Shown: one piece after another, positions 20,001 to 27,989 of the stretch
Layout of the letters: each line of letters begins with the position of its first letter
Position numbering within the stretch: position 1 is the stretch's first letter
Assembly: GCA_913056185.1 (NCBI GenBank)
Contig: CAJXLV010000010.1
Coordinates: 1 to 64,000 of the forward strand
Direction: 5' to 3'
Length of the DNA stretch: 64,000 nucleotides
Source: an uncultured Bacteroidota bacterium
GTDB lineage: Bacteria > Bacteroidota > Rhodothermia > Rhodothermales > Salinibacteraceae
Program-made: the position numbers and the translations under genes
The notes under the pieces: generated by a model
The model's database searches: none
What the model was told of the DNA's origin: nothing
Seen by the model: only the letters and a program-made list of their open reading frames with translations

Positions 20001-20768
20001 GACGGAAATGGCGTGCCCGAGCGGGTCACAACTACGGCCCTGCGGCTTGGACGGGCGTACCCCATTTTCAATGCGCCCCGGTACGCCTACCTGTCGCTGG
20101 AGGCCCCGCAGACGGTGCGCCTGGCCAGGCGCGCGTACCACGACCCTTACCAGACGCCGACCAGCGTGCGGGCGGTCCACATTGATCTCCACGGCGATCC
20201 CGGGACGGTGAAGCCGCTGCCGGCCGAACAGCAGGTGTCGTATGTACTGCAGACGACCGATCCGACCCAGGAAAGCGGGACGGTGAACCAGTCCATCACG
20301 CTGCAAAAGGGCAGCAACCTCGTGGCCACGGCCCTTGCGCCCACCCCTGCCTCCATGGATTCTGTCTTTGCAGACGTTGCGTCGGCGGTGGTGGCCGTGC
20401 AAAACGAGGAGGGCGAGCGCTACCGCCCCAGCAACGGAGTCAATGAGATCGGTGCCTGGACCGCAACAGACGCATACGTGGTGTACGCCGACCCCGAAAC
20501 GACGCTGGCTGTGCAAGGGGATGCGCTCGATGCCCCTACTCTCAGCCTGGAAGCAGGCTGGAATTGGGTGCCGTACCTCCGCGACACGGGGCGCCCTGTG
20601 GCGGAGGCCTTTGCCTCCATTGCCGACGTACTGGTTCTGGTGAAGGGCGAGGACGGACGCGTCTACGTCCCCAGCAAAAACGTGAACACGCTTGGGGACG
20701 TGGCTCCGGGCGAAGCGTACAAGGTGTACGTGCGAGAGGCCACAACCGTATCCTACGACTTCGAGTGA
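17004..20768 (+). CDS. Secreted multidomain protein, laminin-like N-terminus plus polysaccharide-lyase-like core
   Basis: A 1254-aa exported protein. ATG 17004 gives a clean signal peptide (RRPLCQLVLCVLLFVGARQAGS); the track's TTG 16977 would bury it. Residues ~50-290 resemble the arabinofuranosidase-B/laminin-like sandwich (AYSVRRLRASYEGPALRVRR, SDNAEQDFGF). Residues ~300-780 look like an alpha-helical toroid with YWYQLDIPL (~403) and PSGFIMEGG...HFYGGESLYHL (~565-585). The latter is laid out like family 8 polysaccharide lyases, where a Tyr is catalytic. A beta region follows, then two ~75-residue repeats (GSNLVATAL at ~1101, GWNWVPYL at ~1184). There is no T9SS tail. It probably trims or binds the locus polysaccharide; the lyase call is inference. 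Confidence 0.68.
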   Translation: MRRPLCQLVLCVLLFVGARQAGSTPVGPGALAEQSVRASTPAADTLLLDQYPDAQAAYSVRRLRASYEGPALRVRRTSDNAEQDFGFTQAGTLNQAAIENWLAGADGTVVRWYAQVDGMTDLVGSPGPEIARNGTVHTDPDGRPHLYLGTGGLSADRWFLPQNITASLVVEIESTTNPWDMLLEMRSSSDLRVYRTSDGRYWTTPGENKIITPNEKLILTVAGSAQGLQMYQNDAQKLNTETPLGENWAGPLRVGALDGFLGELVLYPHLDQQDVWARYDNMNDYWQVGPSGTNRGALLPQTSQYQVTLYDWLETISTDDVALPDGTLSFDRSVLSTDELADLWLQVKGLTASSVTRREPAWYTLDNGDGRGIEATGVVRANHDPQGGDYGGNPPRSWQNEPAYWYQLDIPLSGGGQGNPWYKDPAMGRRAMVVAIVDLMMHEGLDDVDSFNWFDMKGKAFLGMAEAYRWAGEVMPSDVQAAFETGMEKLIDDLTARGPRAVNTNMDMFALHGAADFYKATDDPALKAKSIGLVKRALLGFPDGELGTKHKVFAAGGRDGGVYDPSGFIMEGGQPDHFYGGESLYHLMGALAAVTDRETATVPPDWAFLRTVVEQLQIWRSYQVFHDPANDSPYRDQNTPLFSGAGFSGRTSAGAPAGQNDKPWKKLGVAATFAPALAHKSEYVTTQLPTVPEMESDISGLLSGMTSKMASPYTGAPPSEWSGWSPWTKSTPYLPPAGWYSTLTALLTADDPQLRYPSQQPGASWNKSFGGPPVGPQYWSYKDTAPDGRAFGFFVEAQSRQGTYGGWYGGKIETFWMEEVGVVLLNRHGKTGCDRTSRTDDNFEDSVCWFNLDWKAGHHVWGRDEGGTGFTTLLLRGRTLERTARFRTEQPVPSVTVRNQFNDPSQPTGTAGLSGEQTGTEIQGSFVVENEFTAQPRGLRVTHRLASDQTDEVTELWATLPVHLRQYSEFAGPDPQISMAPTSIEYWTGTAWAALPEDQDGNGVPERVTTTALRLGRAYPIFNAPRYAYLSLEAPQTVRLARRAYHDPYQTPTSVRAVHIDLHGDPGTVKPLPAEQQVSYVLQTTDPTQESGTVNQSITLQKGSNLVATALAPTPASMDSVFADVASAVVAVQNEEGERYRPSNGVNEIGAWTATDAYVVYADPETTLAVQGDALDAPTLSLEAGWNWVPYLRDTGRPVAEAFASIADVLVLVKGEDGRVYVPSKNVNTLGDVAPGEAYKVYVREATTVSYDFE

Positions 20769-21193
20769 CACCTCTCCTGTGACGGACCTCTCCCCCGGGT
20801 GCTAAAAGCCTGATCCGACGACTGTCGGCACGCGGTGTCGCCTCCATTCCCGCCCGCCACAGCATCAGGGCGGAGGGCTGCGTCGCCGCAACGAACACCG
20901 CACGTCTGCAGCCCCCCCGGCGCTCCCTGCCCCCGGCAACGGGGCCGCCCCTGTGTCGTCGCTCGTCGCGACCGATGCGCCGCGCGCAGGACCGCCCGTA
21001 CTTGTCCGGCTGCAGTCGGGACGCGGGCCGCTCCGTAGGCCCCCTGTCCAAAACCGGTCCGTGCGCCCACCGCTTCTGTCTCTCTGCGTGTTTCAGGGCC
21101 TCGTTCCGACGACGATCAGCCCCAACGGCGCCTGCGCGCGCTCCGGCGGTGAACATGCGATTGCCATCCCCTCTTTCCCACCCCCCTTTCCCA
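20769..21193 (+). other. Non-coding gap between lyase-like gene and GT8-like gene
   Basis: These 425 bp are C-rich. They hold open frames on both strands that show no family motif and read as extensions of the flanking genes. No convincing promoter, hairpin or repeat was seen. An in-frame ATG at 21155 could extend the next gene by 13 residues. Confidence 0.5.
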
Positions 21194-22036
21194 ATGGTGG
21201 AAGTTGTATACGTCTGCAGCCCCGAATATTGGCGGCATCTATTTCTGTCCCTGAGAACCCTGTACGCCTCCGGCACCCACTTCGATCGGGTCCGGGTGCT
21301 GGTTACGGCCCCCACTCCGCCCCACTGGGACATCCGCTCCGACAAGGTCGTGGTCGAGCCCGTGCCGGACCTGGGGCACCACGGCTTCTGGATGATGAAC
21401 AAGGCCCACCTGTGTCGTTCGGAGGCAGATGTGGTCATCTTTCTGGATACCGACACCGTCGTCCTCCGCCCGATCGACGCCGTGTATGCAGGGTCCGGGG
21501 CGGACCTCCACGCCCGAGCAGCCCCGGTCGTGCAGACCTCGTATTTTCGGCCGGCCCAGTGGGAGGCCACCCTGCGGCACTTTGGCTGCGCCCCAGGTCC
21601 CTACGTAAGTACCGGCTTCCTCGTCCTCAAAAACGGGGCCCAGAAGGCACTGCGGGCTGCCTGGGTCGACCTCATGGAGCGCATCCGCCGTGGGGAAGGC
21701 GTCGAGCAAGTAACGCGGCACGCAGATCAGTACGCCTTCTCTATCGCGGCGTATCGGCAGGGGCTGTCGTTGCAGCTCATGAACGACGCGCACCACGCGT
21801 ACGCCATGCTCGGCGAAGGACACGAGGGGGCGACGGTTTATCACCTCGGCACGCCGAACTTCTATTACTACTACTTGCAGGTCGAACGAGACCTGGACCT
21901 GACGCCGGACGATGCGCCGGTGAAGCGGCCGTCGTTCTTACGGCTCCATCGGCTCAAAAACCGACTCGCACGGAAGGTGAGAATGAAAATGGGCATAGAC
22001 CGAAAGTCGAGGGGGCTGCAGCGGACCACTTCGTGA
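21194..22036 (+). CDS. GT8-like nucleotide-diphospho-sugar transferase
   Basis: A GT-A type transferase of about 280 aa. The first strand (VEVVYVCSPEYWRHLFLSLR) starts right after ATG 21194. The DxD site is VVIFLDTDTVVLRPIDAVY (~80). Later STGFLVLKNGAQKAL and HADQYAFSIAAY match the FNSG and DQ steps of glycogenin/GT8-like enzymes. The track start at 20975 adds a low-complexity Arg/Ala stretch and is rejected. It lies 26 bp before the fused oxidoreductase, probably in one transcript. Confidence 0.8.
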   Translation: MVEVVYVCSPEYWRHLFLSLRTLYASGTHFDRVRVLVTAPTPPHWDIRSDKVVVEPVPDLGHHGFWMMNKAHLCRSEADVVIFLDTDTVVLRPIDAVYAGSGADLHARAAPVVQTSYFRPAQWEATLRHFGCAPGPYVSTGFLVLKNGAQKALRAAWVDLMERIRRGEGVEQVTRHADQYAFSIAAYRQGLSLQLMNDAHHAYAMLGEGHEGATVYHLGTPNFYYYYLQVERDLDLTPDDAPVKRPSFLRLHRLKNRLARKVRMKMGIDRKSRGLQRTTS

Positions 22037-22062
22037 TCTGTGAATCCAATCGCGCACGCTTT

Positions 22063-24243
22063 ATGAAGCAAGTTATACAGGACGTAAAAACCGGTGAGAC
22101 ATCCCTGGAGACCGTCCCGCCTCCAGCCCTTTCTCCCACGACCGTCCGCGTACGGACGGCCGCCTCTCTAATCAGCGCGGGCACAGAAAAAATGATCATT
22201 GACCTGGCAGAGAAGAGCTACCTGGGAAAGGCCCAGGCGCGACCGGATTTGGCCAAGAAGGTGCTGCGAAAGGTTCGCACGGAGGGCGTATGGACGACGA
22301 TTCGGAAGGTGGTTGCCAGGCTGGAGCGACCGATGCCGCTGGGGTACAGCGCCGCCGGCATCGTGGAGGAGGTGGGGGCGGAGGTCGCAGGCGTCCAGGT
22401 GGGCGATCGGGTCGCGATGGCAGGAGCGGGCTACGCCAACCACGCGGAGGTGAACGTCGTGCCCAAGAATCTCCTCGCGCCTCTTCCGGATGGGGTGTCG
22501 TTTGGAGAGGCAGCGTACGCTACGGTGGGAAGCATTGCGCTGCAGGGTGTACGCCTGGCGGCCCCCCGCCTTGGGGAAACGGCAGTGGTGATTGGGCTTG
22601 GCCTCATCGGTCTTCTTACTGTTCAGCTCCTGAAGGCGAACGGGTGTCGGGTGGTGGGGGTCGATGTAAATGCCGCGGCGGTGGAGCGGGCAAAGGCCAT
22701 GGGGCTCGTTGCCGGTGTGGTGTCGACGAACGAAGACGTGGCGGCCGTGGTGAACCGACATACCCGCGGGCACGGGGTGGACCACACCCTCATCACGGCG
22801 GCGACAGACAGCAATGCGCCCATTGAGCAGGCGGGGCGCCTCACACGCCGCAAGGGAGACGTGGTGATTGTAGGCGAGGTGGGCATGAAGATCCCCCGAG
22901 ACACCTACTACCACAAAGAGCTTGAGGTGAAGGTCTCCATGTCGTACGGCCCGGGGCGCTACGACCCCACCTACGAGGAGGGCGGCATCGATTACCCCTA
23001 CGACTACGTGCGGTGGACGGAGCAGCGCAACATGGAGGCGGTGCTCAGGCTTATGGCCGAGGGCGCGCTGGACGTGGACACACTCACTACGCACCGGTAC
23101 TCCTTTGCGAAGGCGCTCGACGCGTACAGTGTGATTCGAGACGAGACAGAACCGTACGTCGGCATCGTACTGGACTACGATTTGGAGGCCTCCAAGTGCA
23201 TTCAGGAGCGCGTGCCGGTGCATCCGTCGGGCACGCACCGCACGCCCGACTGCCTCGGCATTGGGGTGGTGGGGGCGGGCAACTACGCCTCGGTCCACCT
23301 CCTTCCGCACCTCCGCGACCACGCGCGAACCACGCTCCGGGGCCTGGCTACGGCTACGGGCAGCAACGCACAGCGACAGGCCGATGCGTTCGGCTTTGCC
23401 TACTGTACCACGGCCCTCCAGCCCCTGTTGGAGGACGAGACCATCGACGCACTCTTCATCGCCACGCGCCACAGCACGCACGCCGAATTTGCAAGGCGTG
23501 CCCTGCAGGCGGGAAAGCATGTGTTTGTGGAAAAGCCGATGGTGGTGACTCCGGCTCAGCTCCAGGCGGTACAGGAGGCGTACACGGCGGCCCAGGCGGA
23601 GGGGACAGGTCCCACGGGCCTGATGGTGGGGCTCAACCGCCGCTTTGCCCCCATGGCACAAACGCTCCGCGATGCGTTCCCCGCGGCGGCCCCGCTGCAG
23701 ATGATCTACCGTGTAAACAGCGGCGCTGTCGATACGGACGCGTGGCTGCACCGGCCAGAGGAGGGGGGAGGCATGCTGGTGGGAGAGATGGTGCATTTTA
23801 TTGACCTTATGCAGTGGGTCTGCGGCGCTGTGCCCACGAACGTGTGCGCCCGCGCCCTGCGCCTGGACCGCGCCGATCGCGTGGAAACGGACAATGTGGC
23901 GCTCACCCTTTCGTTTGCGGACGGGTCGACGGGCACGCTTTGCTACAATACGGTGGGCGACGAGGCGGCTCCCAAGGAGCGGTTGGAGGTGTACGGGGGC
24001 GGTGCGGGGGCGGTGCTGGATGACTTCCGGCGGCTGGAGGTGACGCAGGAGGGGGCGACCTCCACCACGCGCGCATGGAGCCAGGACAAGGGACAGGCGA
24101 GCCAGGTGGAGGCCACGGTGCAGGGCTTCCGGGAGCGGGGCCGTGCGCCGATTGCGTTTGAAGAGTTGGCGGTGGGCATGCAGGCTGTGTTCGCGACGCG
24201 CGACGCGCTCACGTCCATGGCCCCGGCGGCTGTACATGGGTAG
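22063..24243 (+). CDS. Bi-domain oxidoreductase: Zn-alcohol-dehydrogenase-like plus Gfo/Idh/MocA
   Basis: A single 726-aa chain with two complete folds. Residues ~1-375 form a medium-chain dehydrogenase: LISAGTEKM, GYSAAGIVEEVG, VGDRVAMAGAGYANHAE, and the NAD(P) site VIGLGLIGLLTVQLL. Residues ~398-726 form a Gfo/Idh/MocA enzyme: GIGVVGAGNYASVHLLPHL, the catalytic-lysine loop HVFVEKPMVV, and a beta-sheet substrate domain. Known bi-domain proteins of this layout accompany heparinase II/III genes in exopolysaccharide loci, exactly as here. A sugar oxidation/reduction relay on a nucleotide-sugar or glycan is plausible; the substrate is not established. The upstream 370 codons of the track ORF are out-of-gene. 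Confidence 0.87.
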   Translation: MKQVIQDVKTGETSLETVPPPALSPTTVRVRTAASLISAGTEKMIIDLAEKSYLGKAQARPDLAKKVLRKVRTEGVWTTIRKVVARLERPMPLGYSAAGIVEEVGAEVAGVQVGDRVAMAGAGYANHAEVNVVPKNLLAPLPDGVSFGEAAYATVGSIALQGVRLAAPRLGETAVVIGLGLIGLLTVQLLKANGCRVVGVDVNAAAVERAKAMGLVAGVVSTNEDVAAVVNRHTRGHGVDHTLITAATDSNAPIEQAGRLTRRKGDVVIVGEVGMKIPRDTYYHKELEVKVSMSYGPGRYDPTYEEGGIDYPYDYVRWTEQRNMEAVLRLMAEGALDVDTLTTHRYSFAKALDAYSVIRDETEPYVGIVLDYDLEASKCIQERVPVHPSGTHRTPDCLGIGVVGAGNYASVHLLPHLRDHARTTLRGLATATGSNAQRQADAFGFAYCTTALQPLLEDETIDALFIATRHSTHAEFARRALQAGKHVFVEKPMVVTPAQLQAVQEAYTAAQAEGTGPTGLMVGLNRRFAPMAQTLRDAFPAAAPLQMIYRVNSGAVDTDAWLHRPEEGGGMLVGEMVHFIDLMQWVCGAVPTNVCARALRLDRADRVETDNVALTLSFADGSTGTLCYNTVGDEAAPKERLEVYGGGAGAVLDDFRRLEVTQEGATSTTRAWSQDKGQASQVEATVQGFRERGRAPIAFEELAVGMQAVFATRDALTSMAPAAVHG

Positions 24244-24680
24244 GGGCCTTGCTGGACGAGAAAGGGGCGAGGAGGGGCGCGCTGGGCCCCGGATGGAACG
24301 GAGCGGCCGTCGAGTGGGGCTGCGCCCGGCACTCGCACGTCCCGGTACGAGTGCGTCTTGGCGCCTGTGAGGCATCTCTCGGAGATAAACTGAGCCGCCC
24401 ACGAGAGGTGCTGTGGAGGCGGGGAGGCACGGGCCGTGATGCACGTGGAAACGGCGGGCCCGACGGAGCCAAAAGCACACAATGGAGGGGCCAATTCTCC
24501 TGGGCGAGGGAGAAGCCGGGGCGCTACACTCGGAACGCAATGCCCTCTCCAAAAAAGAGGGGCGGCCGCCAGCCAGGCGGGGAGCATTGTGGGAGGACGA
24601 GGGACGTGCGATACGAACAGACAACACTGCCCGTGTGGAGCCTTTTGTCAGGCGAGAGTGGGGAGACACTCCGACACTAT
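24244..24680 (+). other. Gap before heparinase-family gene with a hairpin
   Basis: These 437 bp hold a perfect 7-bp inverted repeat, gcactcg (24329-24335) and cgagtgc (24348-24354), about 85 bp after the oxidoreductase stop. A short hairpin atctc/gagat follows. Part of this region may be coding if the heparinase gene starts at ATG 24540 or GTG 24606. No other gene is evident. Confidence 0.45.
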
Positions 24681-26267
24681 ATGCACACAGTGCCTCACCT
24701 GAAGCCGTGGCAGGTAGTGGGGCGTCTGGTGGCGCCCGTGCAGCGCTGGGTGGGTCGGCACACCCTTCCGGCCCCCCCGTCGGCCCTCTCTGATCGCTTG
24801 CAGCCGTCCGTTTCCATGCTCCGTCACCATCCCTGGAATGCGCGCAGGCGGGTACTGGCGGGGCGGTTTCGGTTTTTGGGAAAAGAGGCCGCGTTGGGTC
24901 GCCCCGTCGACTGGGCGGCGCCCCAGCGCTCACTGCTCTGGCGGTTCTTCCTGCACTACTTCCACTATCTCCACGCCCTTGCCCCGCAGGAGCAGGTCGC
25001 CCTCTGCCGCGACTGGATGGCCGCAAATCCGGTGGGTAGCGACGTGGGCTGGCACCCGTACCCTACCTCGCTCCGCCTGGTGAACTGGTGCACGGCGCAG
25101 CTCCCGGCCCCGGACGTGCGGGCAAGCCTGTACCGTCAGGCGGCGTACCTGTCGCGCACGGTGGAGACACACGTCTACGGCAATCACCTGCTCGAAAATG
25201 CGCGGGCCCTGCTCGTGGCCGGGTGTGCCCTGCGCGGACAGGGCGAAGCGCCCCGGTGGGCGGCGCAGGGGCGGGCTCTCTACCGCGCCGAGGTGGAAAA
25301 GCAGATTCTCGCGGACGGATTCCACTACGAGCGCAGCCCGATGTACCACGCGCTCATGCTGCACGGGGTGCTCGATGTGTTGAACGTATGGCCGGGCGGA
25401 GCGGACGCGTGGCCCGAACTGCAGCAGCGGGCGCGTGCCATGACAGCAGCGCTGGCGACTGTCACACATCCCGATGGCCGCCTCGCACTTTTTAATGATG
25501 CCGTGCACGAGGTCGCCCCGCCTCCCGCCCGCCTGCATCGGTACGCCCAGTCTGTCGTGGGCGAGTGCCCCCCCGCCCGGAGCACACTGCCCTCGGCGGG
25601 CTACTACGTGGTCGATGCGGATGACGTGTGGCTCATGATTGACGGGGGCGCGGCGGGCCCGGAGCACTTGATGGCTCACGCCCACGCCGATGCCTTCAGC
25701 TACGAGTTGTCGCTCTTTGGGGACCGGTTTGTGGTAGACAGTGGCGTCTACGAGTACGCGGCCGGGCCGATGCGGGACTACGTGCGCTCCACTGCTGCCC
25801 ACAATACGGTGCAGGTGGATGGCCACGATCAGATGGAATGCTGGGACTCGTTTCGGGTGGCGCGGCGGACAGCGCCGCGGGGTGTGGTGTGGCGACGCAC
25901 CCCGACGGGGGCGTTCTTTAAGGGGGAATTGAGGCTTCTGGAGGGAGGGGGGGTGCACCGGCGACGGATCCGGGTCGAGATGGAGGCACGGCGCCTGTCC
26001 GTGCACGACATGCTCGCTGGCACCGGGACGCACCGTGCCGAAAGTCGCATCCATCTCCACCCGCAGGTGCGGGTGCAGTGTGATGGGGAGGGGGCGCTCC
26101 TGCAGCGGGGGGCGCACCGGTGCCGCCTGGTGCCAACGGCGGGCCACCTGCGACGCGAGGAGGGGTGGTACTGCCCACGCTTCGGAGAGCGCCTCCGTCG
26201 GCCTGTGCTCGTCGTGGCGGCGGCGGGGGCACTGCCGCTGCGGTGCGGGTACGAGGTGCGATACTGA
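24681..26267 (+). CDS. Heparinase II/III-family protein
   Basis: A protein of about 528 aa. The N-terminus HTVPHLKPWQVVGRL matches the start of the alpha/alpha-toroid domain in cluster-encoded heparinase-family proteins. It continues with SLRLVNWC, GNHLLENARALLVAG and FHYERSPMYHALMLHGVLD, where the Tyr and His lie in the lyase active-site region. The C-terminal beta-sandwich includes the HAHADAFSYELSLFGDRFVVDSGVYEY metal/structural motif. ATG 24681 is favoured; ATG 24540 and GTG 24606 are in frame. No strong signal peptide is visible from this start. In exopolysaccharide clusters such proteins act on the nascent polymer. Confidence 0.85.
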   Translation: MHTVPHLKPWQVVGRLVAPVQRWVGRHTLPAPPSALSDRLQPSVSMLRHHPWNARRRVLAGRFRFLGKEAALGRPVDWAAPQRSLLWRFFLHYFHYLHALAPQEQVALCRDWMAANPVGSDVGWHPYPTSLRLVNWCTAQLPAPDVRASLYRQAAYLSRTVETHVYGNHLLENARALLVAGCALRGQGEAPRWAAQGRALYRAEVEKQILADGFHYERSPMYHALMLHGVLDVLNVWPGGADAWPELQQRARAMTAALATVTHPDGRLALFNDAVHEVAPPPARLHRYAQSVVGECPPARSTLPSAGYYVVDADDVWLMIDGGAAGPEHLMAHAHADAFSYELSLFGDRFVVDSGVYEYAAGPMRDYVRSTAAHNTVQVDGHDQMECWDSFRVARRTAPRGVVWRRTPTGAFFKGELRLLEGGGVHRRRIRVEMEARRLSVHDMLAGTGTHRAESRIHLHPQVRVQCDGEGALLQRGAHRCRLVPTAGHLRREEGWYCPRFGERLRRPVLVVAAAGALPLRCGYEVRY

Positions 26268-26274
26268 GAAGGGG

Positions 26275-26319
26275 TGGGAAAGACCGACGTGGGAACGACC
26301 GACGTGGGGAGACCGATCG
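26275..26319 (+). repeat. Three-copy 15-bp tandem repeat after heparinase gene
   Basis: Three consecutive 15-mers of the form tgggaaNgaccgacg occupy 26275-26289, 26290-26304 and 26305-26319, with few mismatches. They start 8 bp after the heparinase stop codon, in the 206-bp gap before the next transferase. Confidence 0.85.
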
Positions 26320-26473
26320 GAGGGGAATGGGGAGGGACGTATGAGGGGGGGCATCCCGGCCGCCGTCGGAACCGTCGGCTCCCCCCTCTGCTGCACAAGG
26401 GCAATGAGGTCCAAATCAAAACAGACATTTGCGCGGGCCTGCGCCGTTCTCCCGTCATTCTCTGCCGTCGTGT

Positions 26474-27712
26474 ATGCACATCTTGTTCTTGGGCAATTAC
26501 TTTCCGCCGGAGGTGAATGCGCCCGCCACCCGCACCGCCGAGCATGCACGCCAGTGGGTGGACGACGGGCACACAGTCGACGTGCTCACGAGTGTGCCCA
26601 ATTTTCCCGAAGGAGAGGTGTACGCAGGATACGAGAACCGACTCACTCTCGAGGAGCACGACGGGGTGCGGGCCGTGCGCGTCCCCATGTATGTATCGGC
26701 GAATGAAGGGATCTTTCGCCGCACGCTCAGCTACCTGTCGTTCATGGTCGCGGCGTGCTGGTACGCCCGGTACCTGGACCCGCCGGATGTAGTTGTGGCC
26801 ACATCGCCACAGTTTTTTGCGGGCCTGGCAGGGTGGTGGGTGGCGTGGAGGAAGCAGGCGCCGTTCGTGCTGGAGATCCGGGACCTATGGCCCGAATCAG
26901 TAGTGGCTGTGGGGGCGATGGGGCGCAATCCGATCATCCGCTTTTTCGAATGGGTGGAGGCCCGTCTGTATACGGCCGCCGACTGCATTGTCGCCGTCAC
27001 GGATGCGTTCAAAGAGGCCATTGCGGAGAAGGGCATTGCGCCGGACAAAATCGCGGTCGTGAAAAATGGGATCGACCCGCGCCGGTGGGACGGCCCCCTG
27101 GACGAGCAGCGCCTGGAAGCGCTCCGTCGGACGCATGCCCTGGAGGGCAGATTTGTGGCCAGCTACATCGGCACGGTGGGGCTGGCGCACCGCGCGGATG
27201 TGATGCTGGAGGCGGCGGCGCGGTGTGAGGACCCCGACATCGTATTTATGGTGGTGGGCACGGGCGCGGCGTGGGACACCCTGAAGGCACAGCAAGAAGC
27301 CTTGCAGCTGGATAATGTTCGACTCGTAGAAAAGGTGCCGAAGGAAACGGTGCCCTATCTGTTGGACCTGAGCGATGCAAGTGTGGTGCACCTGCGCGAT
27401 ACGCCTCTCTTTGAGACCGTCATTCCGTCGAAAATGTTTGAGGCGATGGCGACGGGGACCCCGGTGGTGCTGGGGGTGCGGGGGGAAGCGCGAGACATTA
27501 TGGAAACGGCGGGCGCGGGGCTATCCGTTCCGCCGGAGGCCCCGGAGGCGCTTGTGGAAGCGGTGCAGCGCCTGAAAGCGTCGCCGTCTCTCCAGGAGGA
27601 CCTGGCGGCCAACGGACAGCGGCATGTGCGAGCGCACTACGATCGGCAGGCCCTGGCGCGCCGGTATGCATCGCTGTTGGGCCGCGTGGCATCGTCCCCC
27701 ACCCTCGCCTGA
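26474..27712 (+). CDS. Glycosyltransferase family 4, WbuB-like
   Basis: A 412-aa GT-B transferase. The start MHILFLGNYFPPEVNAPATR at ATG 26474 and the internal LEIRDLWPESVVAVGAMGRN are hallmarks of the WbuB/WbnE subgroup, which adds amino sugars in O-antigen and colanic-type clusters. FYIG-equivalent SYIGTVGLAHRADVMLEAA opens the donor domain; IPSKMFEAMATGTPVVLG holds the donor glutamate. It sits between the heparinase-family gene and the WecA-WecB fusion, a neighbourhood known for this subgroup. The WbuB name is by resemblance only. Confidence 0.86.
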   Translation: MHILFLGNYFPPEVNAPATRTAEHARQWVDDGHTVDVLTSVPNFPEGEVYAGYENRLTLEEHDGVRAVRVPMYVSANEGIFRRTLSYLSFMVAACWYARYLDPPDVVVATSPQFFAGLAGWWVAWRKQAPFVLEIRDLWPESVVAVGAMGRNPIIRFFEWVEARLYTAADCIVAVTDAFKEAIAEKGIAPDKIAVVKNGIDPRRWDGPLDEQRLEALRRTHALEGRFVASYIGTVGLAHRADVMLEAAARCEDPDIVFMVVGTGAAWDTLKAQQEALQLDNVRLVEKVPKETVPYLLDLSDASVVHLRDTPLFETVIPSKMFEAMATGTPVVLGVRGEARDIMETAGAGLSVPPEAPEALVEAVQRLKASPSLQEDLAANGQRHVRAHYDRQALARRYASLLGRVASSPTLA

Positions 27713-27989
27713 GGCAGTGCGGGGGGCGCCTCTTCAAGCATGAAGCCAAGAACGACGACGTCACGCAAGCATGAGCGCAAACATGAGGCGTGCCGGGCGC
27801 GCTTGTGCGACGTTGCGTCGTGGACCAAATATTCGCTTCTCATCATCGAAATCCTGAGCCCCAGTCCGAAGACTGCCGTGTGCCCCGTGCGTCGAAGGTG
27901 CGGCATCGTTCGTGCCTCCGGCTTATCCGGCCGTGGGCAGAGCCAGTTATTCTGCCGTCCCGGTTTTGCCGACAAACAAGACACGGTCG

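Noticed and set aside
20953-22062. 370-codon N-terminal extension of the oxidoreductase ORF
   Set aside because: It overlaps the GT8-like gene in another frame, has no recognisable domain, and the enzyme fold starts at ATG 22063.
22168-25026. 952-aa open frame on the - strand opposite the oxidoreductase and heparinase genes
   Set aside because: It has no family motif and low-complexity Arg/His/Pro composition, and it lies antisense to two well-supported genes. Long antisense frames are expected in GC-rich DNA.
27713-27989. Upstream extension of the WecA-WecB ORF (start 27912) and small ORFs in the spacer
   Set aside because: The extension lacks hydrophobic or family sequence and the membrane domain begins at ATG 27990.
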